The notes beneath the pieces are model-generated. The model was not told the DNA's origin, ran no database searches, and saw only the letters and a program-made list of their open reading frames with translations. The position numbers and the translations under genes are program-made. 64,000 nt of DNA from a bacterium (GTDB lineage Bacteria; Elusimicrobiota; Elusimicrobia; UBA1565; UBA9628). Shown here piece by piece: positions 49,258-57,373 of the stretch. Every line of letters starts with the position of its first letter. Positions within the stretch are counted from its first letter, which is position 1. Location: positions 1-64,000 of the forward strand of contig JAKAQO010000001.1 in assembly GCA_021822495.1 (NCBI GenBank), written 5' to 3'.

Positions 49258-50511
49258 GTGTTTAAGAGTCTAATTTTAATCGCTTTAATGATGCCGGCCT
49301 GGGGAAGCGAAAACCCGCCTCAGGGTTTGGATGACCTCATCAGTATCGCCGAAAAGAACAATCCCGATATTTCGCGGGCCAAGGAGCATTGGAAATCTCT
49401 CATGGCCCAAGTTCCCGCCGAGGCAAGCTGGAATGATCCAACAATCGGCTTTCAGCGAATGAATTTTCAAGGCGGAGACGCCGGCAATTATTGGTCCGTC
49501 GCGCAAGACGTGCCGTTTCCAGGGAAACTATCCAAAAGCGCGGAGATGAAACGCCATGAAGCGCTCATTGCCTATCAGGAATACCGCGCCGAGAAACTCA
49601 ATGTCATAGCCCAAGTGGCGATTGCCTACGCGCGCATCTATTGGCTTAAAAACACCGCCCAAATTCTTAAAAAAGATTCTGAGACTTTACGAGCGCTGTC
49701 AAAAGTCGTGGAGGCTTCCGTCGCCTCCGGCCGCGCCAAAGCCGATGAGGCCTTATCGGCCCAGGCCGCTTTTATTAAGGTAAGAAATGCGGCGATGGAG
49801 AGAAACGCGGAAAGCCGTGTCCAGGAAGAATCTCTCGACTCTCTTCTCAATCAACCGGCGGGAAAGCGTTGGCATCTTCTTCCGCCGTCTCAGCCGCAAG
49901 AACTTAAAATTAGCGCCGCAGGTCTCGATCAACTCGCCCAAAAAATCAGCCCGGATTACATGAAAGCTCTTCATCTCATTTCCCACGCCCAAGCCATGGT
50001 GAGCCTGGGGAAAATGGGTTTTTTGCCGGATTTTCAACTCACCGCGACCCAAGAATCCGGCCGTCCCGTTCCCGCCATGGAGGAAAGCGCCTATGGCGTC
50101 AATCTCACGATTCCCCTGTGGTTTTGGAAAGAAAAGGCCATGCTCAAATCGGCTCAAGCTCACGAGCGCGAAGCCGCAGCAGAATCGAAACAAGCCCGCA
50201 ACGAAATTTTTAGGGAAATTCACTCGGAACTCATCGAGGTCAACCTACACCAAGAATTGGCTCTCAGCGCCCGACAAGAACTCATCCCATTAGCCCAAGG
50301 AGCTTTTAAAATCGCGGAAAAAGGCTACGAAGCGGGCCGCGAGAGCTTTTCCCAGCTTTCCGAAGCCGTGCGCGCGCTTTTGGACGCGCAACTAAAATAT
50401 CCGACCGAAGTTGAGCTCTATCAGGAACATTTAGCGCGCCTTGAACGCGCTTTAGGTGGGCCGCCCAACACACAGCCTAACGCCATGTCTAGCCAGGAGA
50501 TGAACCCATGA
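49258..50511 (+). CDS. outer-membrane efflux channel, CusC/TolC family
   Basis: A 417-residue outer-membrane factor: a signal peptide ('LIALMMPAWGSE'), then two OEP-type coiled-coil repeats ('LDDLISIAEKNNPDISRAKEHW', 'IAYARIYWLKNTAQILKKDSE', and 'EIHSELIEVNLHQELALSARQEL', 'IAEKGYEAGRESFSQLSEAVRALLDA'). It would form the exit duct of the RND pump encoded downstream. The start is GTG with TAAGGAG upstream. The stop overlaps cusB (ATGA). Confidence 0.9.
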   Translation: MFKSLILIALMMPAWGSENPPQGLDDLISIAEKNNPDISRAKEHWKSLMAQVPAEASWNDPTIGFQRMNFQGGDAGNYWSVAQDVPFPGKLSKSAEMKRHEALIAYQEYRAEKLNVIAQVAIAYARIYWLKNTAQILKKDSETLRALSKVVEASVASGRAKADEALSAQAAFIKVRNAAMERNAESRVQEESLDSLLNQPAGKRWHLLPPSQPQELKISAAGLDQLAQKISPDYMKALHLISHAQAMVSLGKMGFLPDFQLTATQESGRPVPAMEESAYGVNLTIPLWFWKEKAMLKSAQAHEREAAAESKQARNEIFREIHSELIEVNLHQELALSARQELIPLAQGAFKIAEKGYEAGRESFSQLSEAVRALLDAQLKYPTEVELYQEHLARLERALGGPPNTQPNAMSSQEMNP

Positions 50512-51611
50512 AATCAAAAACTCCCGTTTTTTTGACCGTCCTTTTTTTACTCATCGGCGGTTTTTTTCTAATTAAAAAAACGAACTATCCGCCCGCGCCT
50601 CCCGTCGTGGCGAAAAAAAACCTCTATCAATGTCCAATGCACCCGCAAATTATTCGCTCTAGTCCCGGAGAATGCCCCATTTGCGGAATGGATTTAAGGC
50701 CGATGGAGAATCTCAAGGAAACAGGCTCTTCCGTCCCCAATCGCGCGCCTATTTCAATTTCCGCGCGAAGAAAACAATTAATCGGAGTCACCTACGGCGA
50801 GGTGAAAATGAGGGATATTGTCAAAAAAATCGATTCTCCCGGACGCATCGCCTACGATCCCAAGCTCTATCAAGCGATCGAGGAATACCGCCAGGCTTTG
50901 GAAGCTCTTAAATCTGTTGAGCGTGCGTCTTCCGAAACGGCCTGGGCCCAATCCATGAAAAAGGCTGCGGCCTTAAAGCTCAAGCTTCTCGGATTCTCCC
51001 CGCGGCAAGTTTCGCAATGGCTTCAAAATCCGGAGTCCGCTCAAAGTCTTCTTCTGGGAAAGCGCGGAGAAGCGGTTTGGGTTTACGCCGACGTTTACGA
51101 ATACGATACGCCCTTGGTCCGTCCGGGAATGTCTATGGAAATTCGCTCTCAGACTCTTCCGGGAAGAATTTGGACGGCCAAGATTATCTCGATAGACCCC
51201 GTCATTAATCCCGAGACCAGAACCGCCCGCGTTCGCGCGCGTTTAGACGATGTTCTGGGGCTTCTCAAACCCGGAACCTATGTCGATGTCGCAATTGAAT
51301 CCCCCTTGGGAAAATTATTGAGCGTTCCAGAGGGCGCGATCCTAGACACCGGAGAAAACCAATACGCTTTTGTCGCCAATGAGGACGGAACCTTGACCCC
51401 GACTCCAGTCGCCATCGGAAAGAAAGCCCAAGGTTATGTTGAAATTTTATCCGGCCTCAAAGCCGGACAAACCGTCGTCACCTCGGCCAATTTTCTCATT
51501 GACGCGGAATCACAGTTTCAGAATGCGATCAAATCCTTCGCCCCACCCGATGGCTCAAAAAGCGAGTCTCAATCCAATTCAATGGGTTCCATGCCCGGGA
51601 TGAAAATGTGA
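50508..51611 (+). CDS. cusB: periplasmic adaptor CusB with heavy-metal-binding domain
   Basis: A 367-residue membrane-fusion protein linking CusA and the outer-membrane channel. An N-terminal anchor (7-25) is followed by the heavy-metal-binding motif 'YQCPMHPQIIRSSPGECPICGMDL' region (CxMHP..CPxCGM) at about 40-65, a barrel-sandwich/hairpin region ('APISISARRKQLIGVTYGEV'), beta-barrel ('VWVYADVYEYDTPLVRPGM') and membrane-proximal domain. A Met-rich tail ('SMGSMPGMKM') adds likely Cu/Ag ligands. It overlaps the upstream gene by ATGA. cusA follows after 303 bases that carry a tRNA on the other strand. Confidence 0.93.
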   Translation: MKSKTPVFLTVLFLLIGGFFLIKKTNYPPAPPVVAKKNLYQCPMHPQIIRSSPGECPICGMDLRPMENLKETGSSVPNRAPISISARRKQLIGVTYGEVKMRDIVKKIDSPGRIAYDPKLYQAIEEYRQALEALKSVERASSETAWAQSMKKAAALKLKLLGFSPRQVSQWLQNPESAQSLLLGKRGEAVWVYADVYEYDTPLVRPGMSMEIRSQTLPGRIWTAKIISIDPVINPETRTARVRARLDDVLGLLKPGTYVDVAIESPLGKLLSVPEGAILDTGENQYAFVANEDGTLTPTPVAIGKKAQGYVEILSGLKAGQTVVTSANFLIDAESQFQNAIKSFAPPDGSKSESQSNSMGSMPGMKM

Positions 51612-51628
51612 TGAAAAATGATGAGTCT

Positions 51629-51659
51629 AAAAAAGAAGGCCCCGGTTTCCCGAGGCCTT
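51629..51659 (-). terminator. intrinsic terminator of the tRNA-Asp gene
   Basis: On the minus strand AAGGCCTCGGGAAACCGGGGCCTTCTTTTTT forms a GC-rich stem (AAGGCC-CGG / CCG-GGCCTT) with a short loop and is followed by CTTTTTT. It lies about 130 bases downstream of the tRNA 3' end. The reverse orientation has no T tract, so it should not stop the cus transcript. Confidence 0.72.
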
Positions 51660-51785
51660 GGGTAGCTATTGGCCCATCTGTCAGAATTAGTGTAACAGAA
51701 GCGATGAACATTGTCAAGAAAGTTCTAAAAACGGGGCGGACCCTCACCCCCCATCTGTCTGGAGAAAGGCAAATATCCATGAGAC

Positions 51786-51857
51786 CTGCCGGGGCGGGAC
51801 TCGAACCCGCATCTCTCCATTTGACAGATGGGCGCTCTACCATTAAGCTACCCGGCA
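51786..51857 (-). tRNA. tRNA-Asp (anticodon GTC)
   Basis: The minus strand reads TGCCGGG..CCCGGCA as a perfect 7-bp acceptor stem, a D-arm 'GCTTAATGGTAGAGC', an anticodon arm 'CCCATCTGTCAAATGGA' with loop CTGTCAA (anticodon GTC, Asp) and one C-A mismatch at the top of the stem, and a TpsiC arm 'GCGGGTTCGAGTCCCGC'. The discriminator base is G, as expected for Asp; CCA is not encoded. It sits antisense between cusB and cusA. A TATGAT hexamer lies about 15 bases upstream on its strand. Confidence 0.93.
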
Positions 51858-51914
51858 AGGTCCTACCTATCATACGGGTGGAGAGTCAAAAAAGTTCCCT
51901 CAAGGAGCCGCTTC

Positions 51915-54900
51915 ATGATCGCTAAAATCATCGAATTTTCCGCGCGCAATAAATTTCTTGTGATATTACTCACACTGGCCGCGATTTTAGGCGCCTTTTA
52001 CGCCGTTCAAAAAATGCCGCTTGACGCTCTTCCGGATTTATCCGACACTCAAGTCATCATCGTTTCCAAATGGGATCAGGCGCCGGAGGTCTTGGAGGAT
52101 CAGGTCACCTATCCCATCGTTTCCGCTCTTTTGGGCGCGCCCAAGGTCAAGGCCATTCGCGCGACCAATGAATTTGGAATTTCCCTGGTCTATGTCATTT
52201 TTCAGGATGGAACCGATCTCTATTGGGCTAGAAGCCGCGTTTTGGAGTATCTCTCAAAAATCAGCGCGGATCTTCCCAAGGGAGTTAAAACTGAAATCGG
52301 CCCGGACGCGACCAGTCTTGGCTGGATATATCAGTACGCCTTGGTGGATGATTCCCACGCGCTTAATCTTTCGCAATTGCGAGCTCTGGAAGATTGGCAA
52401 ATTCGCTACCAGCTTCAAAGCGTTCCTGGAGTAGCCGAGGTTGCCTCCATCGGCGGATACCAAAAAGAATACCAAGTCAAAATCAACCCTCGCGCCCTGT
52501 GGAGCTACGGAATTCCCTTAACCCGCGTTCTTAAAGCCGTTGCCGAGTCAAACAGCGAAAAAAGCGGCGGCGCTATTGAATTTTCAGGACGGGAATTTAT
52601 GATCTTGGGAAAAGGCTACTTGAAAGGACTTAAAGACATCGCCCAAATTCCCCTGGGGCGCGATCCCAAAACCGGAACGCCGGTTGTGCTTAAAGACGTA
52701 GCCACTCTCAGTCTTGGCCCGGCCCGAAGAAGGGGAGCGGCGGATTTAAACGGCCTTGGCGACGCCGTTGGCGGCATCGTCATCATGAGAAACGGAGAAA
52801 ACGCCCTCAATGTCATTTCCCGCGTCAAAGAGAAAATCAAGGAAATTACGCCTTCTCTTCCGCCCGGGGTTCGCTTCGTTTCAGTCTATGACCGCTCGCG
52901 CTTGATTCATCGCGCCATCCACACCTTGACGGAAACTCTAATGGAAGAAATGCTGATAGTCAGCCTGGTCATTTTATTTTTTCTATGGCATTTTCCATCG
53001 GCGATTGTTCCCATTCTCACCATTCCCGTCTCTATTTTCCTTGCGTTTATCCCGATGGCGGCCTTCGGAATTACCACCAACATCATGTCTTTATCGGGAA
53101 TCGCGATCTCAATCGGCATTTTGGTCGACGGCGCCATTGTCGAGGTCGAAAATGCCTATAAGCGTTTGGAAGAATGGCAAGCCTCGGGACGAAAGGGAGA
53201 TTTTCACGAAGTGCGCCTCAAAGCCCTGACCCAGGTGGGGCCATCGGTTTTTTTCTCCCTTCTCATTATCGGAGCGGCTTTTTTGCCGATTTTCGCCTTG
53301 ACCGGGCAAGAAGGACGCCTCTTTAAGCCCCTGGCTTATTCCAAAACCTTCGCCATGACCTTAGCTGCGATTTTAGCCGTCACTCTTGATCCGGCCGTCC
53401 GAATGATTTTTACCCGCATGGAGGGATTTAATTTCAAAACTCCCTGGCTCAAAAAAATCGCCGACACTTTACTCGTTGGCCGCTATTATCCGGAAGAAAA
53501 ACATCCCGTCAGCCGAAGGCTTTTTAAAATTTATTCTCCCGTCGTCCGTTGGGTTCTGGAAAGGCCCAAAACCGTTATTTTATCCGCGGCCGCGCTTTTT
53601 GTCTTGAGCCTGCCGCTTTTTTGGCGCCTGGGTTCTGAATTTATGCCGCCCTTAAATGAGGGAACCATCCTTTATATGCCGACCACTCTTCCGGGAATCT
53701 CGATTGCCGAGGTCAGCCGCGTCCTTCAAATTCAAGATGAAATATTAAAGTCTTTTCCCGAGGTTAAAACAGTTTACGGAAAAGCCGGACGCGCCGACAC
53801 CGCCACCGACCCGGCGCCTCTTTCGATGATGGAAACGACCGTCGTCTTAAAACCAAGAAAAGATTGGCCGAGAGTTCTCTGTTTGGGCGGGCTTTGGAAA
53901 TGCCGCTTAAGTTACAAAGAACTTATCGCCCAAATGGATCAAAAGCTCAAGATTCCGGGCTTTCCCAATATTTGGACGCAACCCATTCGAAACCGCATCG
54001 ATATGCTTTCGACCGGCATGAGAACGCCGGTCGGCGTTAAAATTTTCGGCCCCGATTTGTCCGGCATTCAAAAACTGGGAACTCAAATCGAAAAAGTCTT
54101 AAGCGCGGTCCCTGGAACCCGCCGGGCGGTGGCGGAAAGAACCGTCCAGGGTTATTACATCAATATTCATCTCAACCGCCTGGCCCTGGCCCGCTATAAT
54201 CTATCGGTCAATGAGGCCAATACCGTTATTGCCGCCGCCTTGGGAGGAACAAATCTCACCGCGACTGTCGAAGGCCGAAAGCGTTTCCCCGTCAACGTCC
54301 GCTACGCTCCGGACTTTAGAAATAGCCTTGAAAAAATTAAAGAGACGCTCATTCCCATTTCCGGAAAAACCCAAATTCCTCTCGCGGAAATCGCCGACAT
54401 CCGCAAAAGCCCCGGCCCGGACATGATTCGAGATGAAAATGGAGAACTGACCGGATATGTCTATCTTGATTTAGATACTTCCAACCTTGGCGACTATGTC
54501 CAAAAAGCCAAAGCGGCGATTCAAAAGTCGGTTTCCATTCCTCCAGGATACCGGTACGAACTGACCGGTCAATATCGGCAGATGAAAGCGGCCGATAAAC
54601 GGCTTACACGCATTATCCCGCTGACCTTGTTTTTAATTTTCCTTCTTCTGTACTTTAACACGGGTTCCTGGACGGAGGCGGGAATCGTCCTTCTGGCCGT
54701 ACCTTTTTCCGCGATCGGCGCGATCTGGCTTTTGTGGATTTTGGGATACCATCTATCAGTCGCCGTCTGGGTTGGGTTTATCGCGCTTTTAGGGCTTGAC
54801 GCCGAAACGGGGATTTTCATGCTTCTCTACCTTGATCTTGAAAGAAAGGCTCGCATGGCCTCCGGACATCTCAACACCCTGTCCGATTTAAAAGAGGCGA

Positions 54901-55127
54901 TTCACGACGGCGCGGCTAAAAGGCTTCGCCCCAAATTAATGACGGTTTCCTGCGCGTTTTTGGGGCTTTTGCCCGCGATGATGGCCCGCGGCGCGGGAGC
55001 TTCTCTCATGAAGCGCATCGCCGCCCCCATAGTCGGCGGACTTTTCACCTCGTTTCTGCTCGAACTTCTCGTCTATCCCGCGCTTTATCTTTGGTGGCGC
55101 GGGCCCAAAGGCCTAGGCCATCCCTAG
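51915..55127 (+). CDS. cusA: heavy-metal RND efflux pump CusA/CzcA
   Basis: The inner-membrane proton-driven pump of a tripartite metal exporter. The 1070-residue product has 'MPLDALPDLSDTQVIIVSKWDQAP' near the N-terminus, 'ISIGILVDGAIVEVENAYKRLEEW' in TM4 (the Asp/Glu pair of heavy-metal RNDs), a second half with 'LGSEFMPPLNEGTILYMPTTLPG', 'MRTPVGVKIFGPDLSGI' and 'GLDAETGIFMLLYLDL' and 12 TM segments. 'DPAPLSMMETTVVLKPRKDWP' and the Met content favour Cu/Ag over Zn/Co. The track start at 51828 lies in the tRNA region; ATG 51915 has AAGGAG upstream. Confidence 0.93.
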   Translation: MIAKIIEFSARNKFLVILLTLAAILGAFYAVQKMPLDALPDLSDTQVIIVSKWDQAPEVLEDQVTYPIVSALLGAPKVKAIRATNEFGISLVYVIFQDGTDLYWARSRVLEYLSKISADLPKGVKTEIGPDATSLGWIYQYALVDDSHALNLSQLRALEDWQIRYQLQSVPGVAEVASIGGYQKEYQVKINPRALWSYGIPLTRVLKAVAESNSEKSGGAIEFSGREFMILGKGYLKGLKDIAQIPLGRDPKTGTPVVLKDVATLSLGPARRRGAADLNGLGDAVGGIVIMRNGENALNVISRVKEKIKEITPSLPPGVRFVSVYDRSRLIHRAIHTLTETLMEEMLIVSLVILFFLWHFPSAIVPILTIPVSIFLAFIPMAAFGITTNIMSLSGIAISIGILVDGAIVEVENAYKRLEEWQASGRKGDFHEVRLKALTQVGPSVFFSLLIIGAAFLPIFALTGQEGRLFKPLAYSKTFAMTLAAILAVTLDPAVRMIFTRMEGFNFKTPWLKKIADTLLVGRYYPEEKHPVSRRLFKIYSPVVRWVLERPKTVILSAAALFVLSLPLFWRLGSEFMPPLNEGTILYMPTTLPGISIAEVSRVLQIQDEILKSFPEVKTVYGKAGRADTATDPAPLSMMETTVVLKPRKDWPRVLCLGGLWKCRLSYKELIAQMDQKLKIPGFPNIWTQPIRNRIDMLSTGMRTPVGVKIFGPDLSGIQKLGTQIEKVLSAVPGTRRAVAERTVQGYYINIHLNRLALARYNLSVNEANTVIAAALGGTNLTATVEGRKRFPVNVRYAPDFRNSLEKIKETLIPISGKTQIPLAEIADIRKSPGPDMIRDENGELTGYVYLDLDTSNLGDYVQKAKAAIQKSVSIPPGYRYELTGQYRQMKAADKRLTRIIPLTLFLIFLLLYFNTGSWTEAGIVLLAVPFSAIGAIWLLWILGYHLSVAVWVGFIALLGLDAETGIFMLLYLDLERKARMASGHLNTLSDLKEAIHDGAAKRLRPKLMTVSCAFLGLLPAMMARGAGASLMKRIAAPIVGGLFTSFLLELLVYPALYLWWRGPKGLGHP

Positions 55128-55131
55128 GCCT
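55109..55131. other. perfect hairpin over the cusA stop codon
   Basis: AGGCCTAGG (55109-55117) and CCTAGGCCT (55123-55131) form a perfect 9-bp stem with a CCATC loop. It spans the last cusA codons and the stop, and is not followed by a T tract, so it is a poor intrinsic terminator. It might protect the 3' end or act in Rho-dependent termination. Confidence 0.4.
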
Positions 55132-55138
55132 AAAGGCC

Positions 55139-55168
55139 CTGACTAAATTTGAAAGATAAGTTTATCCT
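55139..55168 (+). promoter_or_regulatory. putative promoter of the M3 peptidase gene
   Basis: CTGACT (55139-55144), an 18-base spacer and TATCCT (55163-55168), ending 6 bases before the ATG at 55175. Hexamer matches are moderate. Position relative to the ATG repeats the pattern of neighbouring genes. Confidence 0.4.
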
Positions 55169-55174
55169 AACGTT

Positions 55175-57271
55175 ATGAATACTCAGCGCCGCCCCAAACA
55201 AAAGTGGCTGGCCCTTCTTCTCGTTTTTTGTCTTATTTCCCAAAGCGCGCTTTCAATCGCCGCTGATTTTGGGGAAGTCCGGGAAAGTATCCCGCAAAAT
55301 TCAGGCCTCGGGCATTCCCTGACAGGACCCGAACTGTCTTTTTTCCTCACGCCGCAGGAAATGTTAGGGCAATATCAGGAGGCCGAAGCCCACTATCAAA
55401 CTCAAATTCAAAGAGTTCTCTCGCTTCCCCCGGATCAAATTAATTTCGAGAATACCGCGAAAGCCCTTGAAACGGCCTCCGCCGAATATTCAGATAAAAT
55501 CCAGCCCCTCATTTTCTTAAGCCAGGTTTCCCCTAATCCGCAAATCCGGGAAACAGCGGAGCGAATTGAAGAAAAAGCCCAGAATTTTGGAAACCATATC
55601 GACCGCGAGGCCCTTTACCATGTTTTGCGCCGTTGCGCCGATCAAAAAGAAAATCTTGATGAAAAAGACGCGGAATTACTGAAGAGCAGTCTCCAAAGTT
55701 TTGAATCCGGCGGAATCGGACTTAAACCCGAAGCGAGAGAACGCCTTCAAGCCATTGAGGAGCGTTTGGGGCAAATCTCAATGGAATTTCAAAAGAACAT
55801 CAATGAAAACAATGATTTCATCGCCGTGGATGAAGAAGGACTCAAAGGCCTGCCAAAAGATTATGCCGACGGTCTCAAAAAAGACGAAAGCGGGAAGTAT
55901 CTCGTAACCCTCAAATACCCGGACTATGTCCCCTTCATGCAGCAAGCCGAAAACGCTTCTTTAAGAAAACAGCTTGAGTTTAAATTTAACAACCGCGCGT
56001 CCGAAAAGAACGTCCCTCTATTAACGGAGGCCTTGCGGCTTCGGGATGAATCGGCCAAGATTCAAGGATACCCCTCTTATCCGGACATGGCTTTGGAAGA
56101 CCGAATGGCCGAAAAGCCGGAAAATGTCTGGAAGTTCTTAAACGGGCTTTTGCCTCTTTTGAGTTCCAGAGGCAACGCGGAGCTTCAAGAGCTTCTGAAA
56201 ATTAAGCAAAAAGATTTCCCCGAGGCCAAAGAGGTTTATTCTTGGGAAAAAAATTATTACCTGGCGAAGTGGCACAAGGCTCAAAGCAAGATTGATGAGG
56301 GCTCGGTCAAGCAATATTTTCCGGTCAATCAGGTTGTTGAAGGAACTCTTAAAACCTATCAAAAGATTTTGGGAATTAAATTTTCCGAGATTCAAAATCC
56401 AGATGTTTGGCATAAAGATGTCCGCGCCTTTGAAATTAGAGACGCCCAAACCAGTCAACGCATCGGACATTTTTATCTTGATCTCTATCCTAGGCAGGGC
56501 AAATTCGGACATGCCGCGGCTTTCTCTTTAATCAACGGCCGAGAACTCAAAAATGGATACCAAAAGCCTGTCGCGGCCATGGTGGCCAACTTGAGCCCGC
56601 CTCGCGCAGATCGTCCGGCCCTGCTTAATTTTGACGAGGTGGAAACCTTCTTCCATGAGTTCGGGCATCTCATGCACCAAACGCTGACCAAGGCTCGATA
56701 CGCGAGTTTCGCGGGTTCTAATGTCGCGTTAGATTTTGCGGAAGCGCCGTCCCAGATGATGGAAAATTTCATTTGGGAGCCCGAGGTTTTAAACGAGATT
56801 TCCGGCCATTATCAAGACCCTTCAAGGAAACTCCCCCAAGAAATTCTTAATGAGATGAAAAAATCCAAAAAAATGGGAGAAGCCCTGGCTTATCTAAGAC
56901 AACTGGCCCAGGCCCTCGCCGACATGACTCTTCACGCGACGGTCCCCAATGACGCCAACACTCTTTTCAATCAAATCATGGGCTGGATTGGACTTTTCCC
57001 GCCGCAGGAAAACACTCATCCCGTCGCGAGTTTCGGACATTTACTGGGCGGCTACGGGGCGGGCTATTACGCCTATCTGTGGTCGGAAGTTTTTGCCGAT
57101 GACCTTTTCTCGCGCTTTAAGAAAGAGGGAATTTTAAATCCCCAGGTCGGCATGGACTACCGCAAAAAAATCCTTGAGAAAGGCGGCGAACGCTCCGAAA
57201 TGGAATCTATGAAAGATTTCTTAGGCCGCGAACCCAACAACGAGGCTTTTTTAAATAAAATCCTCAACTGA
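55175..57271 (+). CDS. exported M3-family zinc oligopeptidase (Dcp/thimet type)
   Basis: A 698-residue metallopeptidase. A signal peptide (about 1-30, 'WLALLLVFCLISQSALSIAA') precedes an M3A catalytic domain with 'VETFFHEFGHLMHQTL' (His494, Glu495, His498) and 'YASFAGSNVALDFAEAPSQMMENF' with the third zinc ligand Glu. 'YYAYLWSEVFADDLFSRF' is the Dcp-type C-terminus. Most M3A enzymes are cytoplasmic, so an export signal is notable. It would degrade short peptides in the periplasm or outside. Confidence 0.92.
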   Translation: MNTQRRPKQKWLALLLVFCLISQSALSIAADFGEVRESIPQNSGLGHSLTGPELSFFLTPQEMLGQYQEAEAHYQTQIQRVLSLPPDQINFENTAKALETASAEYSDKIQPLIFLSQVSPNPQIRETAERIEEKAQNFGNHIDREALYHVLRRCADQKENLDEKDAELLKSSLQSFESGGIGLKPEARERLQAIEERLGQISMEFQKNINENNDFIAVDEEGLKGLPKDYADGLKKDESGKYLVTLKYPDYVPFMQQAENASLRKQLEFKFNNRASEKNVPLLTEALRLRDESAKIQGYPSYPDMALEDRMAEKPENVWKFLNGLLPLLSSRGNAELQELLKIKQKDFPEAKEVYSWEKNYYLAKWHKAQSKIDEGSVKQYFPVNQVVEGTLKTYQKILGIKFSEIQNPDVWHKDVRAFEIRDAQTSQRIGHFYLDLYPRQGKFGHAAAFSLINGRELKNGYQKPVAAMVANLSPPRADRPALLNFDEVETFFHEFGHLMHQTLTKARYASFAGSNVALDFAEAPSQMMENFIWEPEVLNEISGHYQDPSRKLPQEILNEMKKSKKMGEALAYLRQLAQALADMTLHATVPNDANTLFNQIMGWIGLFPPQENTHPVASFGHLLGGYGAGYYAYLWSEVFADDLFSRFKKEGILNPQVGMDYRKKILEKGGERSEMESMKDFLGREPNNEAFLNKILN

Positions 57272-57361
57272 AGAGATTTTTCGACTCCGCTCCGCGGCAA
57301 TGGGCCTTTTGCCGGAATTAACCTAGGCCCTTTGGCCCTTCTCTTTTCTCAAGTTTGACCC

Positions 57362-57367
57362 CATAAT
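57362..57367 (+). promoter_or_regulatory. -10-like hexamer before the metzincin gene
   Basis: CATAAT ends exactly 6 bases before the ATG at 57374, with ATTTAT between and no ribosome-binding site. The -35 region is poor. Confidence 0.4.
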
Positions 57368-57373
57368 ATTTAT

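Noticed and set aside
51828-51914. 29-codon extension of cusA in the track
   Set aside because: It is the antisense of the tRNA-Asp gene and the spacer; CusA starts typically at 'MIAKIIEFSARNKFLV' with AAGGAG upstream.
57290-57318. Hairpin CGGCAA..TTGCCG after the M3 peptidase gene as a terminator
   Set aside because: The stem is only six pairs and no T tract follows, so I could not support a terminator.
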